From Roseimaritima multifibrata (GTDB lineage: Bacteria; Planctomycetota; Planctomycetia; Pirellulales; Pirellulaceae): a stretch of 64,000 nucleotides of DNA. The notes beneath the pieces were generated by a model. That model had not been told where the DNA came from, searched no databases, and saw nothing but the letters and a program-made list of their open reading frames with translations. Positions 9,811 to 20,638 of the stretch are shown piece by piece (the first letter of the stretch is position 1; every line of letters begins with the position of its first letter). The position numbers and the translations under genes were made by a program. The stretch is from NCBI RefSeq assembly GCF_007741495.1, contig NZ_CP036262.1:3782001-3846000 (forward strand), written 5' to 3'.

Positions 9811-10815
9811 ATGCGATTCTCTTCGAACTGTTTATCCGCTCTCTTAACGCTGACGCTATTTTCGGTTTCCTTTGCTCAGGAAAAAGTGCAGCCGGTAAGG
9901 ATGGGTGCCGGGATAATGACTTTTGATACGGTCCCCGGTTGGGGACTTCGCCCCGATGGGCATTCGGCGATCGGAGCCACGCACGGTGGAGTTGTGATCG
10001 ACAAAGCCGGGAACATCTACACCAGCGCCAAAGCAGGCGTCTTTGTTTTCTCCCCAGAGGGCGCGGTGATTCACTCCTATCTAGGAGAGGATTACTCCAA
10101 CCTGCATGACATAGAAATCCGCAGCGAAGGCGACGAAGAATTCATTTATGGAGCTCGCAATCAAAACGCAGAGGGCATCAAATTCAATGCCCACACTGGC
10201 GAAATTGTCCTCCACCTCCCCTATCCTGAAGAATCGGGGCTGGGAAAGATCAAGTTCAGTCCGACCGCAATCACCGTCGCGCCGAACGGGAACATCTATC
10301 TATCCAACGGCTACGCCAGCAATCATATTTTCATTTTCGACAAAGAGGGAAAATACCTTTCTCACTTTGGCGAAAAAGGGAATGGGATGAAGCAATTCAA
10401 CACTGCCCACGGGATGACGCTGGATACGCGGTATGAACCGAATCGGTTGCTGATCTGCGATCGGAATCACCAGCCTAAAGGGCGTTTGCTCCATTACGAC
10501 CTTGACGGTCAGTTCATTGAAGAAGTGATCACCGGGCTTGGAATGCCAACGTCCGTTTCAATCCAAGGCGACTATGTCTCGGTCCCCGACCTACAAGGAC
10601 GCCTGGTTATCCTGAACAAACGGAACGTCATCATGGCCGTTTTGGGGCACAACCCCGATCCGAAGAAAGGTGGAAACTACAACGTTCCTCAAGACCAATG
10701 GGTCGAAGGCATCTTCAGTGGTACCCATGGTTCGTTCTGGGATGCGAGCGGGAACCTTTACATTCAGGACTGGAACGTGGACGGTCGGATCATGAAATTG
10801 GTTCGAGTGAAATAG
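9811..10815 (+). CDS. Secreted NHL-repeat / six-bladed beta-propeller protein
   Basis: 334 residues with a signal peptide (MRFSSNCLSALLTLTLFSVSFA). Repeated blade motifs are visible: HGGVVIDKAGNIYTS, TAITVAPNGNIYLSNGY, ILNKRN and WDASGNLYIQDWN. These are typical of NHL/SMP30-like six-bladed propellers, which act as binding platforms or lactonase/lyase scaffolds. No catalytic residues can be assigned from the sequence alone. It follows the ThuA-like gene in the same orientation and probably shares its transcript. Confidence 0.83.
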   Translation: MRFSSNCLSALLTLTLFSVSFAQEKVQPVRMGAGIMTFDTVPGWGLRPDGHSAIGATHGGVVIDKAGNIYTSAKAGVFVFSPEGAVIHSYLGEDYSNLHDIEIRSEGDEEFIYGARNQNAEGIKFNAHTGEIVLHLPYPEESGLGKIKFSPTAITVAPNGNIYLSNGYASNHIFIFDKEGKYLSHFGEKGNGMKQFNTAHGMTLDTRYEPNRLLICDRNHQPKGRLLHYDLDGQFIEEVITGLGMPTSVSIQGDYVSVPDLQGRLVILNKRNVIMAVLGHNPDPKKGGNYNVPQDQWVEGIFSGTHGSFWDASGNLYIQDWNVDGRIMKLVRVK

Positions 10816-10854
10816 TCCATTTCAGCAATCGACACCAAGGTCTTCGGATCCCGA

Positions 10855-11901
10855 TTAGGGGATTCGATGACCGAAGGAGTCGCAGCGGCCATGCGTTGGC
10901 GCCGGAGTCGGATCGGGATAGTCATTGGTCCTGATCAAAGGGTCAACGTACTCCATGTGCATCAGGCGATCCGAACATAAATCTGGAACCGGTCGGTCGG
11001 CAAGGAATTCGGCCAAAGATTGAAACCGACTTGCGTCCAGGAATGCCCGAATACCTTGCAATATATTGCGGATGGCGTCGGGTCCTGCGCGGTAGATTTC
11101 AGAAGCGATCATCACCGCGTCAGCTCCTGCGACCATCGCTTTGACGGCGCCCTCCCCGGTGCGGATTCCGCCACTTGCCGCAATCGACACTTTGCCGGCA
11201 CCTGTTCTCGCGTGAACAATCCCCTCAAGAATCGCTCCTAAGGATTGCTGCGGCGTCAATTCCCAACGGATATTCCACTGCATCCGATCGACGCAAACAT
11301 CCCAATGAGGGCGATGAGCAAACAAGATCAAACCATCGACGCCCAGTTTCTCCAGCTTGGAAGCGACCGCAGCGATATTTGTAAAATGCTGAGTCAATTT
11401 AACCGCTACCGGGATCGAAACCCTTTGACGCAACTCCTTCACCAAATCAAGCAGCCTGGATTCGATGTGGTCGGAAGATTCGGTCGGTCCAGTGACGCCG
11501 CTACGCCAGTTCAATTCAATAGCGTCCGCACCGTTCGCCTCGACCTCGTTCGCAAATTCCAGCCATGATCCTCGCGATGTTCCGCTCAGGTTAGCGATCA
11601 CCGGTGCCGAGCAACAATCTTTCAGTTTTGCCAACGTCTGCAGATAGGCGACAGGACCGCCGTTGAATTCATCTTGCTGTGGCTGATATCCACTACGTTG
11701 CACCGCGCCGTCTGGATCTTGATCCTTCAGACGCTGAAAATCCAACTGCTCCTGCAAAATAGAAGGAAGCACAATAGCGCCTGCCCCCGCATCGACCATC
11801 TGACGAACCTTCTCCGGTTCAAGGGTCAACGGACAAGCTCCCACGATTATCGGGGTCTCCAACTTAAGTCCGAGATACGCCGTCGAGAGTTCCGTAGTCA
11901 T
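10855..11901 (-). CDS. Dihydroorotate dehydrogenase-like flavoprotein
   Basis: About 348 residues from the ATG at 11901 (MTTELSTAYLGL). The alternative upstream start adds only five residues. It shows the FMN TIM-barrel pattern of class 1 dihydroorotate dehydrogenases: LETPIIVGACPLT near the start, VIANLSGTS, DAIELNWRSG, IPVAVKLTQHFTNI, IAASGGIRTGEGAVKAMVAGADAVMIAS for phosphate binding. This subgroup is annotated as dihydroorotate dehydrogenase-like and is often not the pyrimidine enzyme. No pyrimidine genes are adjacent, so the substrate is uncertain. Its 3' end converges on the NHL gene with a 39-bp gap. Confidence 0.82.
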   Translation of the reverse strand: MTTELSTAYLGLKLETPIIVGACPLTLEPEKVRQMVDAGAGAIVLPSILQEQLDFQRLKDQDPDGAVQRSGYQPQQDEFNGGPVAYLQTLAKLKDCCSAPVIANLSGTSRGSWLEFANEVEANGADAIELNWRSGVTGPTESSDHIESRLLDLVKELRQRVSIPVAVKLTQHFTNIAAVASKLEKLGVDGLILFAHRPHWDVCVDRMQWNIRWELTPQQSLGAILEGIVHARTGAGKVSIAASGGIRTGEGAVKAMVAGADAVMIASEIYRAGPDAIRNILQGIRAFLDASRFQSLAEFLADRPVPDLCSDRLMHMEYVDPLIRTNDYPDPTPAPTHGRCDSFGHRIP

Positions 11902-12195
11902 AAAATGAAATCCCATAGGAATCGTCTGAAAGAACCGTTACGTTCAGTTCTTATTGTAGGCTCTGATGAAGTCGTCGTCGTTTGCACTCATGGTCGACAT
12001 CCACGTTGCTGACTACCGCAATTATCATTCCACTTAACGAGCGAGACGATGCGCCGCGGGAGTTATGCTTTGGAAGTTCCCACGCTTGTGAACGATGCGA
12101 GCGGGTGATTTCAAAATTACCAGCGAATTAGCGGGACAAAAGCGGGGTGCATGGAGCCCCCAACCGGATTTTTTAACCTCAAACCAAGGCCGAGC

Positions 12196-13350
12196 ATGAA
12201 GGGAAAAGATTCACTTCGTCAATTGGTGTTGCTAGGGATTGGGCACACAAATGCACACGTGCTACACGAATGGGCAGAACACCCCATTCCAAACTGCGAA
12301 CTGATCTGCATTAGCCCCTTCGCTTCGGCAACCTATTCAGGGATGCTGCCGGGGACTCTGGGCAAACAATTCTCCGACTCGGAGATGCGAATCGATCTTC
12401 GTCGATTGACAGATGCGGCGGGCGCCACATTGATCGTGGGTACGGCCAGCAAAATCGACATCCAGAACCAATCGATTCTTTTTCCCGACGCCTCCTCGAT
12501 TTCATACGACGCGTTGTCGATCGGGATAGGTTCGGTTCCAGCAGGCTACGCCGACCACCAATCGTCACCGATACTGGTCTCGACCAAGCCGATGCAAACT
12601 TTCTTGCAACGCTTGGAAGAACGCACAAGTCAATCGAATGCGAATGCGAATGCCAAAGGGGCACTGCGTTGTGTGATCGTAGGAGGAGGGGTCGCCAGCG
12701 TCGAAATTGCACTCTGTTTTCAACAGCGATGGAATAGCCAACCGGACCCTGTGCGTCCGATCGAGATCCAGATTTTCACCGCAAGTGAACGGATCGCTAA
12801 CGGGATGAACTCTAGCGCGATAACCAAACTGGAAAAAATCCTAGCTTCGCGCAAAATCGAAATCCATACTTCCCAACGAATCGTAGAGGTCTCTGATCAT
12901 TCGATCCAAACGGCCGATGGCAAGGAGCAGGCAGCCGATGTCGTTATCTGGGCAACCGGCGCAACCGCGTCACAGTGGCTTGCCGACGTCCCTCTAGAAC
13001 ACGACCCAAAAGGTTTTATCGCCACGCACAAGACTTTGCAGTCACTGACAAAACCAAACATCTTTGCCGTCGGTGACTCGGGCACCATCATCGAATCGCC
13101 TTCCCCCAAAGCGGGAGTCTACGCGGTTCGCCAAAGTCCAATCTTGTGGCACAACTTGCAAGCGTTTTTCGATGGAGGGCCGATGCGTGAGTTCGAACCG
13201 CAGGGAGACTTTTTGAAAATTTTGAATACGGGAGACCAGAAAGCACTCCTCGATTACCGCGGATGGTCCGTCCACGCCAAATGGTGCTGGCATTTAAAGA
13301 AATGGATCGACAAAGGTTTTATCCAGGACTACCAACTCCCCCCGACCTAG
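12196..13350 (+). CDS. FAD-dependent pyridine nucleotide-disulfide oxidoreductase of the SelD-associated (NDH-2-like) family
   Basis: About 384 residues from ATG 12196; an ATG at 12151 in frame would add 15 residues. The N-terminal LVLLGIGHTNAHVLHEW and ATYSGMLPGTLG blocks are characteristic of the NADH-dehydrogenase-like family found fused or linked to selenophosphate synthase SelD. A second dinucleotide fold follows (RCVIVGGGVASVEIAL), then VVIWATGATAS and NIFAVGDSGTI, the FAD-binding end. No selD, selA or selB is visible nearby, so it stands alone here. The electron acceptor is unknown. Confidence 0.78.
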   Translation: MKGKDSLRQLVLLGIGHTNAHVLHEWAEHPIPNCELICISPFASATYSGMLPGTLGKQFSDSEMRIDLRRLTDAAGATLIVGTASKIDIQNQSILFPDASSISYDALSIGIGSVPAGYADHQSSPILVSTKPMQTFLQRLEERTSQSNANANAKGALRCVIVGGGVASVEIALCFQQRWNSQPDPVRPIEIQIFTASERIANGMNSSAITKLEKILASRKIEIHTSQRIVEVSDHSIQTADGKEQAADVVIWATGATASQWLADVPLEHDPKGFIATHKTLQSLTKPNIFAVGDSGTIIESPSPKAGVYAVRQSPILWHNLQAFFDGGPMREFEPQGDFLKILNTGDQKALLDYRGWSVHAKWCWHLKKWIDKGFIQDYQLPPT

Positions 13351-13483
13351 CTCGCAACTTTTTCGTCCCAAGGCAACCCACTCAGAGGGCGGTTTCGCCG
13401 TTTCGAAAATCACGTCGGCGTCCGCTGAAAAGGATTTTGCAGCCGCGATGATGCCGACGCCGGCGACACCGGCGACTAGCGCA

Positions 13484-13525
13484 TAAAAAAAGCTTCCGAA
13501 GCATCATAAAGAGACTTCGGAAGCT
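13484..13525 (-). terminator. Rho-independent terminator of groESL
   Basis: Perfect 11-bp stem: AGCTTCCGAAG (13491-13501) and its complement (13515-13525), with a 13-nt loop. On the minus strand it is followed by a run of seven T (A7 at 13484-13490 on the plus strand). It lies 44 bp beyond the groEL stop codon. Confidence 0.93.
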
Positions 13526-13568
13526 AATTTGTTTAGGAGACTATCGGTAAAAACCGTTAGAAGGTGTC

Positions 13569-15194
<1,626 letters not shown>

Positions 15195-15231
15195 CTATCT
15201 TGCTTGTTTTGTGAGGTTAGGAAAGGGAGGA

Positions 15232-15549
15232 TTACTCAACAACTGCCAAGATGTCGTCTTCACGCATCAGCAGGTATTCAACGTCATCGATTTCCACAGT
15301 TTCACCGGCATAGCTAGTGAAGAGGACGCATTCGCCTTCTTTCAACTGGGGAGCCGAGCGAGTTCCGTCATCGAGCAATTTGCCTGTGCCAACAGCGACT
15401 ACGGTCCCGCGAGCTGGCTTTTCCTGTGCCGAACCCGGCAACACGATCCCACCCGCGGTCTTCTCTAAGCCCTGGTCACGCTGCACGACGATCCGTTCGC
15501 CCATGGGTTGCAGCCGAATTTTGGTCTTTGCTTTCGTGGCTGTTGCCAT
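15232..15549 (-). CDS. groES: Co-chaperonin GroES (Hsp10)
   Basis: 105 residues with the Hsp10 fold pattern: RLQPMGERIVVQRD at the start, the mobile-loop region EKTAGGIVLPGSAQEKPARGTVVAVG, and a YAGETVEIDDVEYLLMREDDILAV end. It caps the GroEL ring. A GGAGG Shine-Dalgarno sequence lies 10 nt before the ATG. First gene of the groES-groEL operon. Confidence 0.97.
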   Translation of the reverse strand: MATATKAKTKIRLQPMGERIVVQRDQGLEKTAGGIVLPGSAQEKPARGTVVAVGTGKLLDDGTRSAPQLKEGECVLFTSYAGETVEIDDVEYLLMREDDILAVVE

Positions 15550-15926
15550 CTCTATCTAGCCTCCGAGGGAATAAAAAAAGTGTTTGGAAAGGGGTGAATT
15601 CTATTTTTGTTCGTTCTATCGAAGTTTGACTGTGACAGCCAAACCTCTCCGACGTGCCACAGTAGCAAGCGGTGTGCCGAAAACCAAAAACCATCACGCA
15701 AGCCACACGTCAGAAAGGACTTACGAATTTTACAGGCATTTCACAAGGCATTTGACGGCCCCTCTTAAGCAACGCCGTCCCTTCCTTCCTGTCACAGTGG
15801 CACTCCGACATGCGGTACCATTCGGTTTCCTTTACAATCCAGGTCCCCACTCGCCGGCGTCCGGCCCCATCCTCCGGGTGGCCCCGCCAGCGTCTAAACC
15901 GTTCTCCCTAGCAAGGTGCATTCTCC
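15550..15926. other. Divergent region between groES and the lactonase gene
   Basis: Holds the groESL promoter on the minus strand and the lactonase promoter on the plus strand. It was searched by eye for the CIRCE element (TTAGCACTC-N9-GAGTGCTAA) and none was found, so control by HrcA at this site is not supported. Small open frames here show no recognisable domains. Confidence 0.45.
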
Positions 15927-17090
15927 ATGATTTCACATCTATCGATTCCATTCCCCTATTTTGCCTCCATCCTTCTCGCCTGTGCAGTCGTCCAAGTTGG
16001 CGGAATCGCTCAGGCGGACGTTGTCGATGTCTGGTTCGGGACGACCACCGGCAAAACGGGCCCTAGCAAAGGGATCTATCACGCCAAATTCGATACCGAC
16101 AATGGGCGGCTGACGGCTCCACAATTGGCAGCCGAAATCGACAGCCCCGGATTCTTGACGCTCCATCCCACACTGCCAATCCTGTACAGCGTTGGATCGG
16201 TCGACGGAGAAGCTTCCGTGGTTTCGTTTCAGATCGGAGACGATGCAAACGCCACGCTAACTCAATTAAATGCTCAGGCCGTCGGTGATGGCGGGGCTGC
16301 TCACCTTGCGGTCGATCACAAGGGGACCGCGTTGATCACGGCTCAGTACGGAGGCGGATCGACCGCCCTTTTCCCGTTGTCGGCAGACGGTTCGATTCAA
16401 CCTCGCAGCCAGCTAGAAAAGCACCCCGCAGGCTCCGGTGTCGTTGCCAATCGTCAAGACAAAGCCCATGCCCACTGGACCGGGTTCTCGCCTGACAATC
16501 GCTTTGCGTTTGTACCCGATCTTGGTTTAGACCAAGTGGTTATCTGGAACTTTGAAACCGAGAATGGCAAACCAAAATTGACCAACCACGGCGCGGGCGT
16601 TTGCCCTCCCGGCAGTGGTCCCCGTCACATGAAATTTAGCCCCGACGGCGATATCGTCTATGTCCTGAACGAACTCTCGCTTACGGTCACGGTCTTTCAG
16701 TACGATCCAGCCGCAGGAACGATGACTGCCATCCAAACCATCCCAACACTAAGCGAAGCCCAGAAGGCGAAAGAGTCCTTCAACAGTGCCTCGGAAATCC
16801 GTGTCCATCCGACCGGCAAGTTTGTCTACGCAGCAAATCGCGGGCATGATTCGATCACCGTATTTTCGGTCGATCCTGAAACGAGCAAGCTGACTCTCGT
16901 CGAGCAGGAACCGATCCGAGGCGGATGGCCACGGAACTTCAACATCGATCCAAGCGGAAAATGGTTGATGGCTGCAGGCCGTGATAGCCATACCGCTTCG
17001 GTATTCGCAATCGATCCCGAAACGGGCGAACTTCAGTACAGTCGAATGATGCAAACGGTCCCAGCACCGATTTGCGTGCTGTTTCGATAA
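15927..17090 (+). CDS. Secreted 6-phosphogluconolactonase-type seven-bladed beta-propeller (lactonase family)
   Basis: 387 residues with a signal peptide (about 1-30, ending near IAQA). The repeats match the YbhE/Pgl lactonase family: FLTLHPTLPILYSVG, GGAAHLAVDHKGTALITAQYGGG, HWTGFSPDNRFAFVPDLG, GPRHMKFSPDGDIVYVLNEL and IRVHPTGKFVYAANRGHDS. Cytoplasmic members hydrolyse 6-phosphogluconolactone; exported planctomycete members probably act on other sugar lactones, which is inference. It converges on the kinase-like gene over a shared hairpin. Confidence 0.88.
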   Translation: MISHLSIPFPYFASILLACAVVQVGGIAQADVVDVWFGTTTGKTGPSKGIYHAKFDTDNGRLTAPQLAAEIDSPGFLTLHPTLPILYSVGSVDGEASVVSFQIGDDANATLTQLNAQAVGDGGAAHLAVDHKGTALITAQYGGGSTALFPLSADGSIQPRSQLEKHPAGSGVVANRQDKAHAHWTGFSPDNRFAFVPDLGLDQVVIWNFETENGKPKLTNHGAGVCPPGSGPRHMKFSPDGDIVYVLNELSLTVTVFQYDPAAGTMTAIQTIPTLSEAQKAKESFNSASEIRVHPTGKFVYAANRGHDSITVFSVDPETSKLTLVEQEPIRGGWPRNFNIDPSGKWLMAAGRDSHTASVFAIDPETGELQYSRMMQTVPAPICVLFR

Positions 17091-17112
17091 GCGAAACGGT
17101 ATAGGGAAAAGC

Positions 17113-17139
17113 CGCCCGCAAAACTAGCGTTTGCGGGCG
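17113..17139. terminator. Hairpin between convergent genes, possible bidirectional terminator
   Basis: CGCCCGCAAA (17113-17122) pairs perfectly with TTTGCGGGCG (17130-17139) over a 7-nt loop, between two convergent stop codons. No long T-run follows on either strand, so termination efficiency is uncertain. Confidence 0.5.
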
Positions 17140-17158
17140 TTCGTTCGCGGACGATCGC

Positions 17159-18772
17159 CTACTGCGATCGTTTTAGCGCTTCCAACTTATCTTCGGCGAT
17201 CAAGACCAACGGCTGGACTCCATCGTTGTCTCCGTACAGTTCTAGAATACTGTTCCAGATCTCTTTGGCCTCGAAGACTTCGTTCGCCTGCATCAGTTTG
17301 TCGGCTTCCGACAATCGTTGACGCAAAATTCGCTCGGCTTCACCGCTGCGGATCCCTTGCGATTCGATTTCGGCGATTTGCCGTCGAGCCAAATTGACAT
17401 AGACGCGATGGTCCGGTTCGTTATCGAACAGGGTTACCAAAGAACGGTACTTATCGATTGCCGTTGAAGGGTCGCCAAATTGTTCGAATCGCTGAGCGTC
17501 TGCGTACCTTCGTTCGGCTTCGTTGCGTAGTTTCATACCGCGGCGAAGTTTTACCGACAGCGCGTGATCGGTTTCGACCATTTCAACTTGATCGATTTGA
17601 TCTCTCGCCCAATCTGCATTTTCTCCGTCAGGAAACCTCCGCACCAGAGGTTCCAGACATTGCGATTTTGCTTGCCCCATGTTGATCCGTCCTCCTTCGG
17701 CCAACAATTTCTCAGCTCGCGCACGAAGCTGGCTTTCACTTGGTGGCCACAGGACCCAGCCGATAAACGTGCATAGCAGGACCAGCATCACACTCAAGAA
17801 CCAAGCTCGTTCCCACAGCGGTGGCTTAGGAGCAACCGGCTCTCTCAATTCCAGTTCAGCCCGCCCCAAAAGCTCTCTAGCTTCCTTACTATCAGCCTGC
17901 ACCTTTAGAGGGCTAAAGCCCGACGAGACGTGTTCAGCGACTCCGGTTCCTGCGGCGGAACGCCGGCGAACTTCGCGAATCGCCATCCTGACCGCGTCGG
18001 CTCCGTGCGGGCGATCAACCGGCTCTTTCTGTAGCAATTGCTCGACGACGGCACTTAAGAAGGTTGGGCAGTCGAAAACTTCCGTCGAGACATTGGGCGG
18101 AACTTGATGGACTGCATTTTCGGCCAGCTCTTCCGGAGTGCTGCCTGTGATCGGGTGCCGTCCGGTCAACGCATAAAACAGGATCCCACCGAGCGAATAA
18201 AGATCGCACTTCGGCGACATTGCCCCGGGATCCTGGATCAATTCGGGCGCCCGGTAGGCAAAATCTTCGATCGTCGGCGGGCGTTGGACTCGGAAAACCG
18301 AAGTCGCTCGCTCGGCTCGGAAATCAACGATCACTGGCGACAGTCCCGCCATGCGAATTTTGTCAGGCTCCAAACCACCGTGAACGACTCGTCGATCGTG
18401 GGCATAGGCCAACGCCTCGGTCAGCGGATCGGCCAAATCCAAAACCGCTTGCCAGGGTAGGGGACCTCGCGATTCGACCTGCTCACTTAGCGATTCGCCC
18501 TCGATCATTTCGTAGGCCAGATAGGCATCTTTGCCTTCAAAACCGCCCCCGTAGCAGCGGGCGATCGCCGGTTGCCTTAATTTTTTTAACGTTTCCCATT
18601 CGTTCATGAATTCCCGTTTGGTTTCGGGCGTCCCCCCAAAGGGGATGGAAAACATCTTTACGGCCACATTCCGCCGCTGCTCAATATGCACCGCGCGCCA
18701 GTATCCGCTGGTCCCGGAGGACTGCCCTAACGGAGATTCAAGAGCTAGAGGACCAAGACGAGAACGAGCCAT
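17159..18772 (-). CDS. Ser/Thr protein kinase-like membrane protein, probable pseudokinase
   Basis: 537 residues. Residues ~7-270 have a protein-kinase fold: VAVK with Lys39, YEMIEGESL at the hinge, FAYRAPEL for the APE motif (175-177) and CDLYSLGGILFYALTGRHP after it. The catalytic HRD is HGG (131-133), the KPxN segment is EPDK, and DFG is DFR (150-152). The proton-accepting Asp is therefore missing and one magnesium-site motif is altered. A single membrane helix lies at about 323-342, followed by a ~190-residue charged helical tail with TPR-like character. The likely role is a signalling scaffold or regulated pseudokinase, though weak activity is not excluded. Confidence 0.85.
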   Translation of the reverse strand: MARSRLGPLALESPLGQSSGTSGYWRAVHIEQRRNVAVKMFSIPFGGTPETKREFMNEWETLKKLRQPAIARCYGGGFEGKDAYLAYEMIEGESLSEQVESRGPLPWQAVLDLADPLTEALAYAHDRRVVHGGLEPDKIRMAGLSPVIVDFRAERATSVFRVQRPPTIEDFAYRAPELIQDPGAMSPKCDLYSLGGILFYALTGRHPITGSTPEELAENAVHQVPPNVSTEVFDCPTFLSAVVEQLLQKEPVDRPHGADAVRMAIREVRRRSAAGTGVAEHVSSGFSPLKVQADSKEARELLGRAELELREPVAPKPPLWERAWFLSVMLVLLCTFIGWVLWPPSESQLRARAEKLLAEGGRINMGQAKSQCLEPLVRRFPDGENADWARDQIDQVEMVETDHALSVKLRRGMKLRNEAERRYADAQRFEQFGDPSTAIDKYRSLVTLFDNEPDHRVYVNLARRQIAEIESQGIRSGEAERILRQRLSEADKLMQANEVFEAKEIWNSILELYGDNDGVQPLVLIAEDKLEALKRSQ

Positions 18773-18854
18773 AGAACGTGCAGTGCCGATTGGCGAAAGA
18801 AATCATACGAACGAACTATTGTGATCCACGGCGTCCGTATTTACCAATGCTAAG

Positions 18855-19286
18855 TTATGCGTCCCGCCGTACGTCCGCACAACTTTCTTCCGATTCCCAA
18901 ATAACCACACGCTCTGCTCGAGCTCCGGTCCCCTCAAGGATTTGTTCGGAAGCCTCAAACAGCAGGTAGGTCGCCAAATTTTCGGCCGTTGGATTGTAGG
19001 GCAGTTTGAACAATCGATGAGGATTGGTTTGCTGGATCGCCGCGATCGCTTCGACGTCTTCGTCCCAAAGCAAGAAGGCGTGATCCCAGTGCTCGTCCAG
19101 CCACCCTTTGCAACGTGTTTTCAGCAGTTTGAAATCAATGACACGTCCGACCGAATCTTGTTGGTCGGCCGTCACGTAAAATTCGGCAACGTAGTTGTGG
19201 CCATGTAAATTGACACATTTGCCATCATGATTCAGCAACCGATGGCCGGCACAAAATGTCACCCGGCGCATGACAGTTAACGACAT
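18855..19286 (-). CDS. queD: 6-carboxy-5,6,7,8-tetrahydropterin synthase / 6-pyruvoyl-tetrahydropterin synthase family
   Basis: 143 residues. Zinc ligands are His15, His28 and His30 (FCAGH, LHGHNY), the nucleophile is Cys24 (GKCVN), and a DHAFLLWDED block plus a late VVIWESEE glutamate complete the active site. QueD makes the second intermediate of queuosine and 7-deazaguanine synthesis. An internal Met6 start is possible. It is the last gene of the cysH-rrf2-queD operon, 11 bp after the regulator; no other queuosine gene lies nearby. Confidence 0.9.
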   Translation of the reverse strand: MSLTVMRRVTFCAGHRLLNHDGKCVNLHGHNYVAEFYVTADQQDSVGRVIDFKLLKTRCKGWLDEHWDHAFLLWDEDVEAIAAIQQTNPHRLFKLPYNPTAENLATYLLFEASEQILEGTGARAERVVIWESEESCADVRRDA

Positions 19287-19297
19287 AAAAAAACCTT

Positions 19298-19723
19298 TTA
19301 GATGTAAAACATGGATTCTGCAGGCTCATCACAGCGAGTCGCCAAATCACTCAGGCGAGTCTTCGCAAGCTTGTCGCGAAAGGCATCGCTTGCCTCTTCC
19401 CAAATCGCTCGCAGAACTTGCGATTCACGCGTTGCGTCATCATCGCCTCCGCAGCCGCCATCGCCACATCCAATCTGCTGGACAATATCTAACAACGTAA
19501 GGCTTTCGGGCTCCACCAATAACCGATAGCCTCCCTGAGCACCACGTGTACTGGAAACCCAGCCCGCTCCCTTAAGCTGTTGCAGGATCTGCACCAAAAA
19601 CGGCTGGGGAATCCCTTGCCGTTTTGTGATTTCACGCAGCGCGACCGGCTTCGAACGGTTGGCATGCGACGCCATGTCCAGCATCGCCAGACAACCGTAA
19701 TGAACTCGAGCAGGAATTTGCAT
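19298..19723 (-). CDS. Rrf2-family transcriptional regulator (IscR/CymR-like)
   Basis: 141 residues with a winged helix (residues ~25-70: VALREITKRQGIP, FLVQILQQLKGAGWVSS, RGAQGGYRL), the Rrf2 hallmark. The loop that carries three cluster cysteines in IscR is GCGDGGCGGDDD, with Cys86 and Cys91; the third candidate, Cys131, lies near the C-terminus. A 2Fe-2S or other redox cofactor is plausible but atypical. A strong GAGGAG Shine-Dalgarno precedes the ATG by 7 nt. It lies 57 bp downstream of cysH, and an IscR-like operator lies over the cysH promoter, so autoregulation of the operon is likely. Confidence 0.88.
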   Translation of the reverse strand: MQIPARVHYGCLAMLDMASHANRSKPVALREITKRQGIPQPFLVQILQQLKGAGWVSSTRGAQGGYRLLVEPESLTLLDIVQQIGCGDGGCGGDDDATRESQVLRAIWEEASDAFRDKLAKTRLSDLATRCDEPAESMFYI

Positions 19724-19780
19724 TCGTTATCTCCTCAAAGGATGCACCCACGACCCATTCACCGATCGTGGCGAACCGGG

Positions 19781-20638
19781 CTACGAAGTGTGCAGACCGC
19801 ACTCGGTTTTCTGAAATCCACTCCAACGTCCTGCTCGCTCGTCTTCGCCAATCTGCACAACTCGTGTGCAGGGTTCGCAGCCGACGCTCGGGAACCCTTT
19901 ATCGTGCAGTTCGTTGTAGGGAATGCTCTCTTTGCTGATCAAACTCCAAACGTCCTTCTTCGTCCAGTTCGCTAACGGACTGATCTTCACCAGCTGAAAT
20001 TTACGATCCCAGCCAACGATCGGCGCCCGTGCCCTGTCGGGACTCTGGTCGCGGCGAATGGCACTCGCCCATGCATGCCACCCGCGAGCCGCTTTATGCA
20101 GCACACGAATCTTGCGGTCAAAGCAGCAACGGTTGGGATCGGTCTTATAAAGCGGACCACCATGTTGCTTTTCGTATTCTTCTACCGTCGTTTCAGGCAG
20201 CTTAAATTCGACTTCGATCCCGTAACGCTCTTTTACGCGTTCACGCAAAGCCAGGGTTTCGGCGAACTGATACCCGGTATCCAGATTGAAAATGGGCGTT
20301 TCCGGAGCGATCTCGGAAAGCATGTGGATGATCGTCATCCCCTCGGGCCCAAACGCAGTCGCCATGGTGAACTTGGGGGCGTAGCGATCGACCGCCCAAC
20401 GCAAGATTTCCTGCGGGGTCGCTTTCTCTAACGATTCGCTTTCCTTGGCCAGCGAAGTCAAAAAGGCTTCATCGGGCACCAAAGGAGGATCGGCCGCCAA
20501 GGCACCTCGAGAGGCATCCTCCCCTGGATCGTCCGAGAAAACCTGCAGAGTGGGAGGCAAAGGCCCGTTAGGGGGCATCTGAGCCTTCACAGACGGCGGA
20601 TCGGCCGAGACAGCTTGCGGCTGAGGTTTGGGAACCAT
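19781..20638 (-). CDS. cysH: Assimilatory adenylyl-sulfate (APS) reductase, CysH family with 4Fe-4S cluster
   Basis: 285 residues from the ATG at 20638, which has GGAAAG about 9 nt upstream. It reduces APS or PAPS to sulfite with thioredoxin-type reductant. The pair Cys171-Cys172 (NRCCFDRK) and Cys254/Cys257 (GCEPCTR) bind a 4Fe-4S cluster and mark the APS-using type; Cys280 in ECGLH is the catalytic thiol. ATAFGPEGM, NLDTGYQFAET and PIVGWDRKFQ are family blocks. The first ~60 residues are Pro-rich and not conserved. First gene of the cysH-rrf2-queD operon. A longer frame begins upstream but lacks support. Confidence 0.93.
   Translation of the reverse strand: MVPKPQPQAVSADPPSVKAQMPPNGPLPPTLQVFSDDPGEDASRGALAADPPLVPDEAFLTSLAKESESLEKATPQEILRWAVDRYAPKFTMATAFGPEGMTIIHMLSEIAPETPIFNLDTGYQFAETLALRERVKERYGIEVEFKLPETTVEEYEKQHGGPLYKTDPNRCCFDRKIRVLHKAARGWHAWASAIRRDQSPDRARAPIVGWDRKFQLVKISPLANWTKKDVWSLISKESIPYNELHDKGFPSVGCEPCTRVVQIGEDERAGRWSGFQKTECGLHTS

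Noticed and set aside
15550-15926. CIRCE operator for groESL
   Set aside because: No TTAGCACTC-N9-GAGTGCTAA or near match was found.
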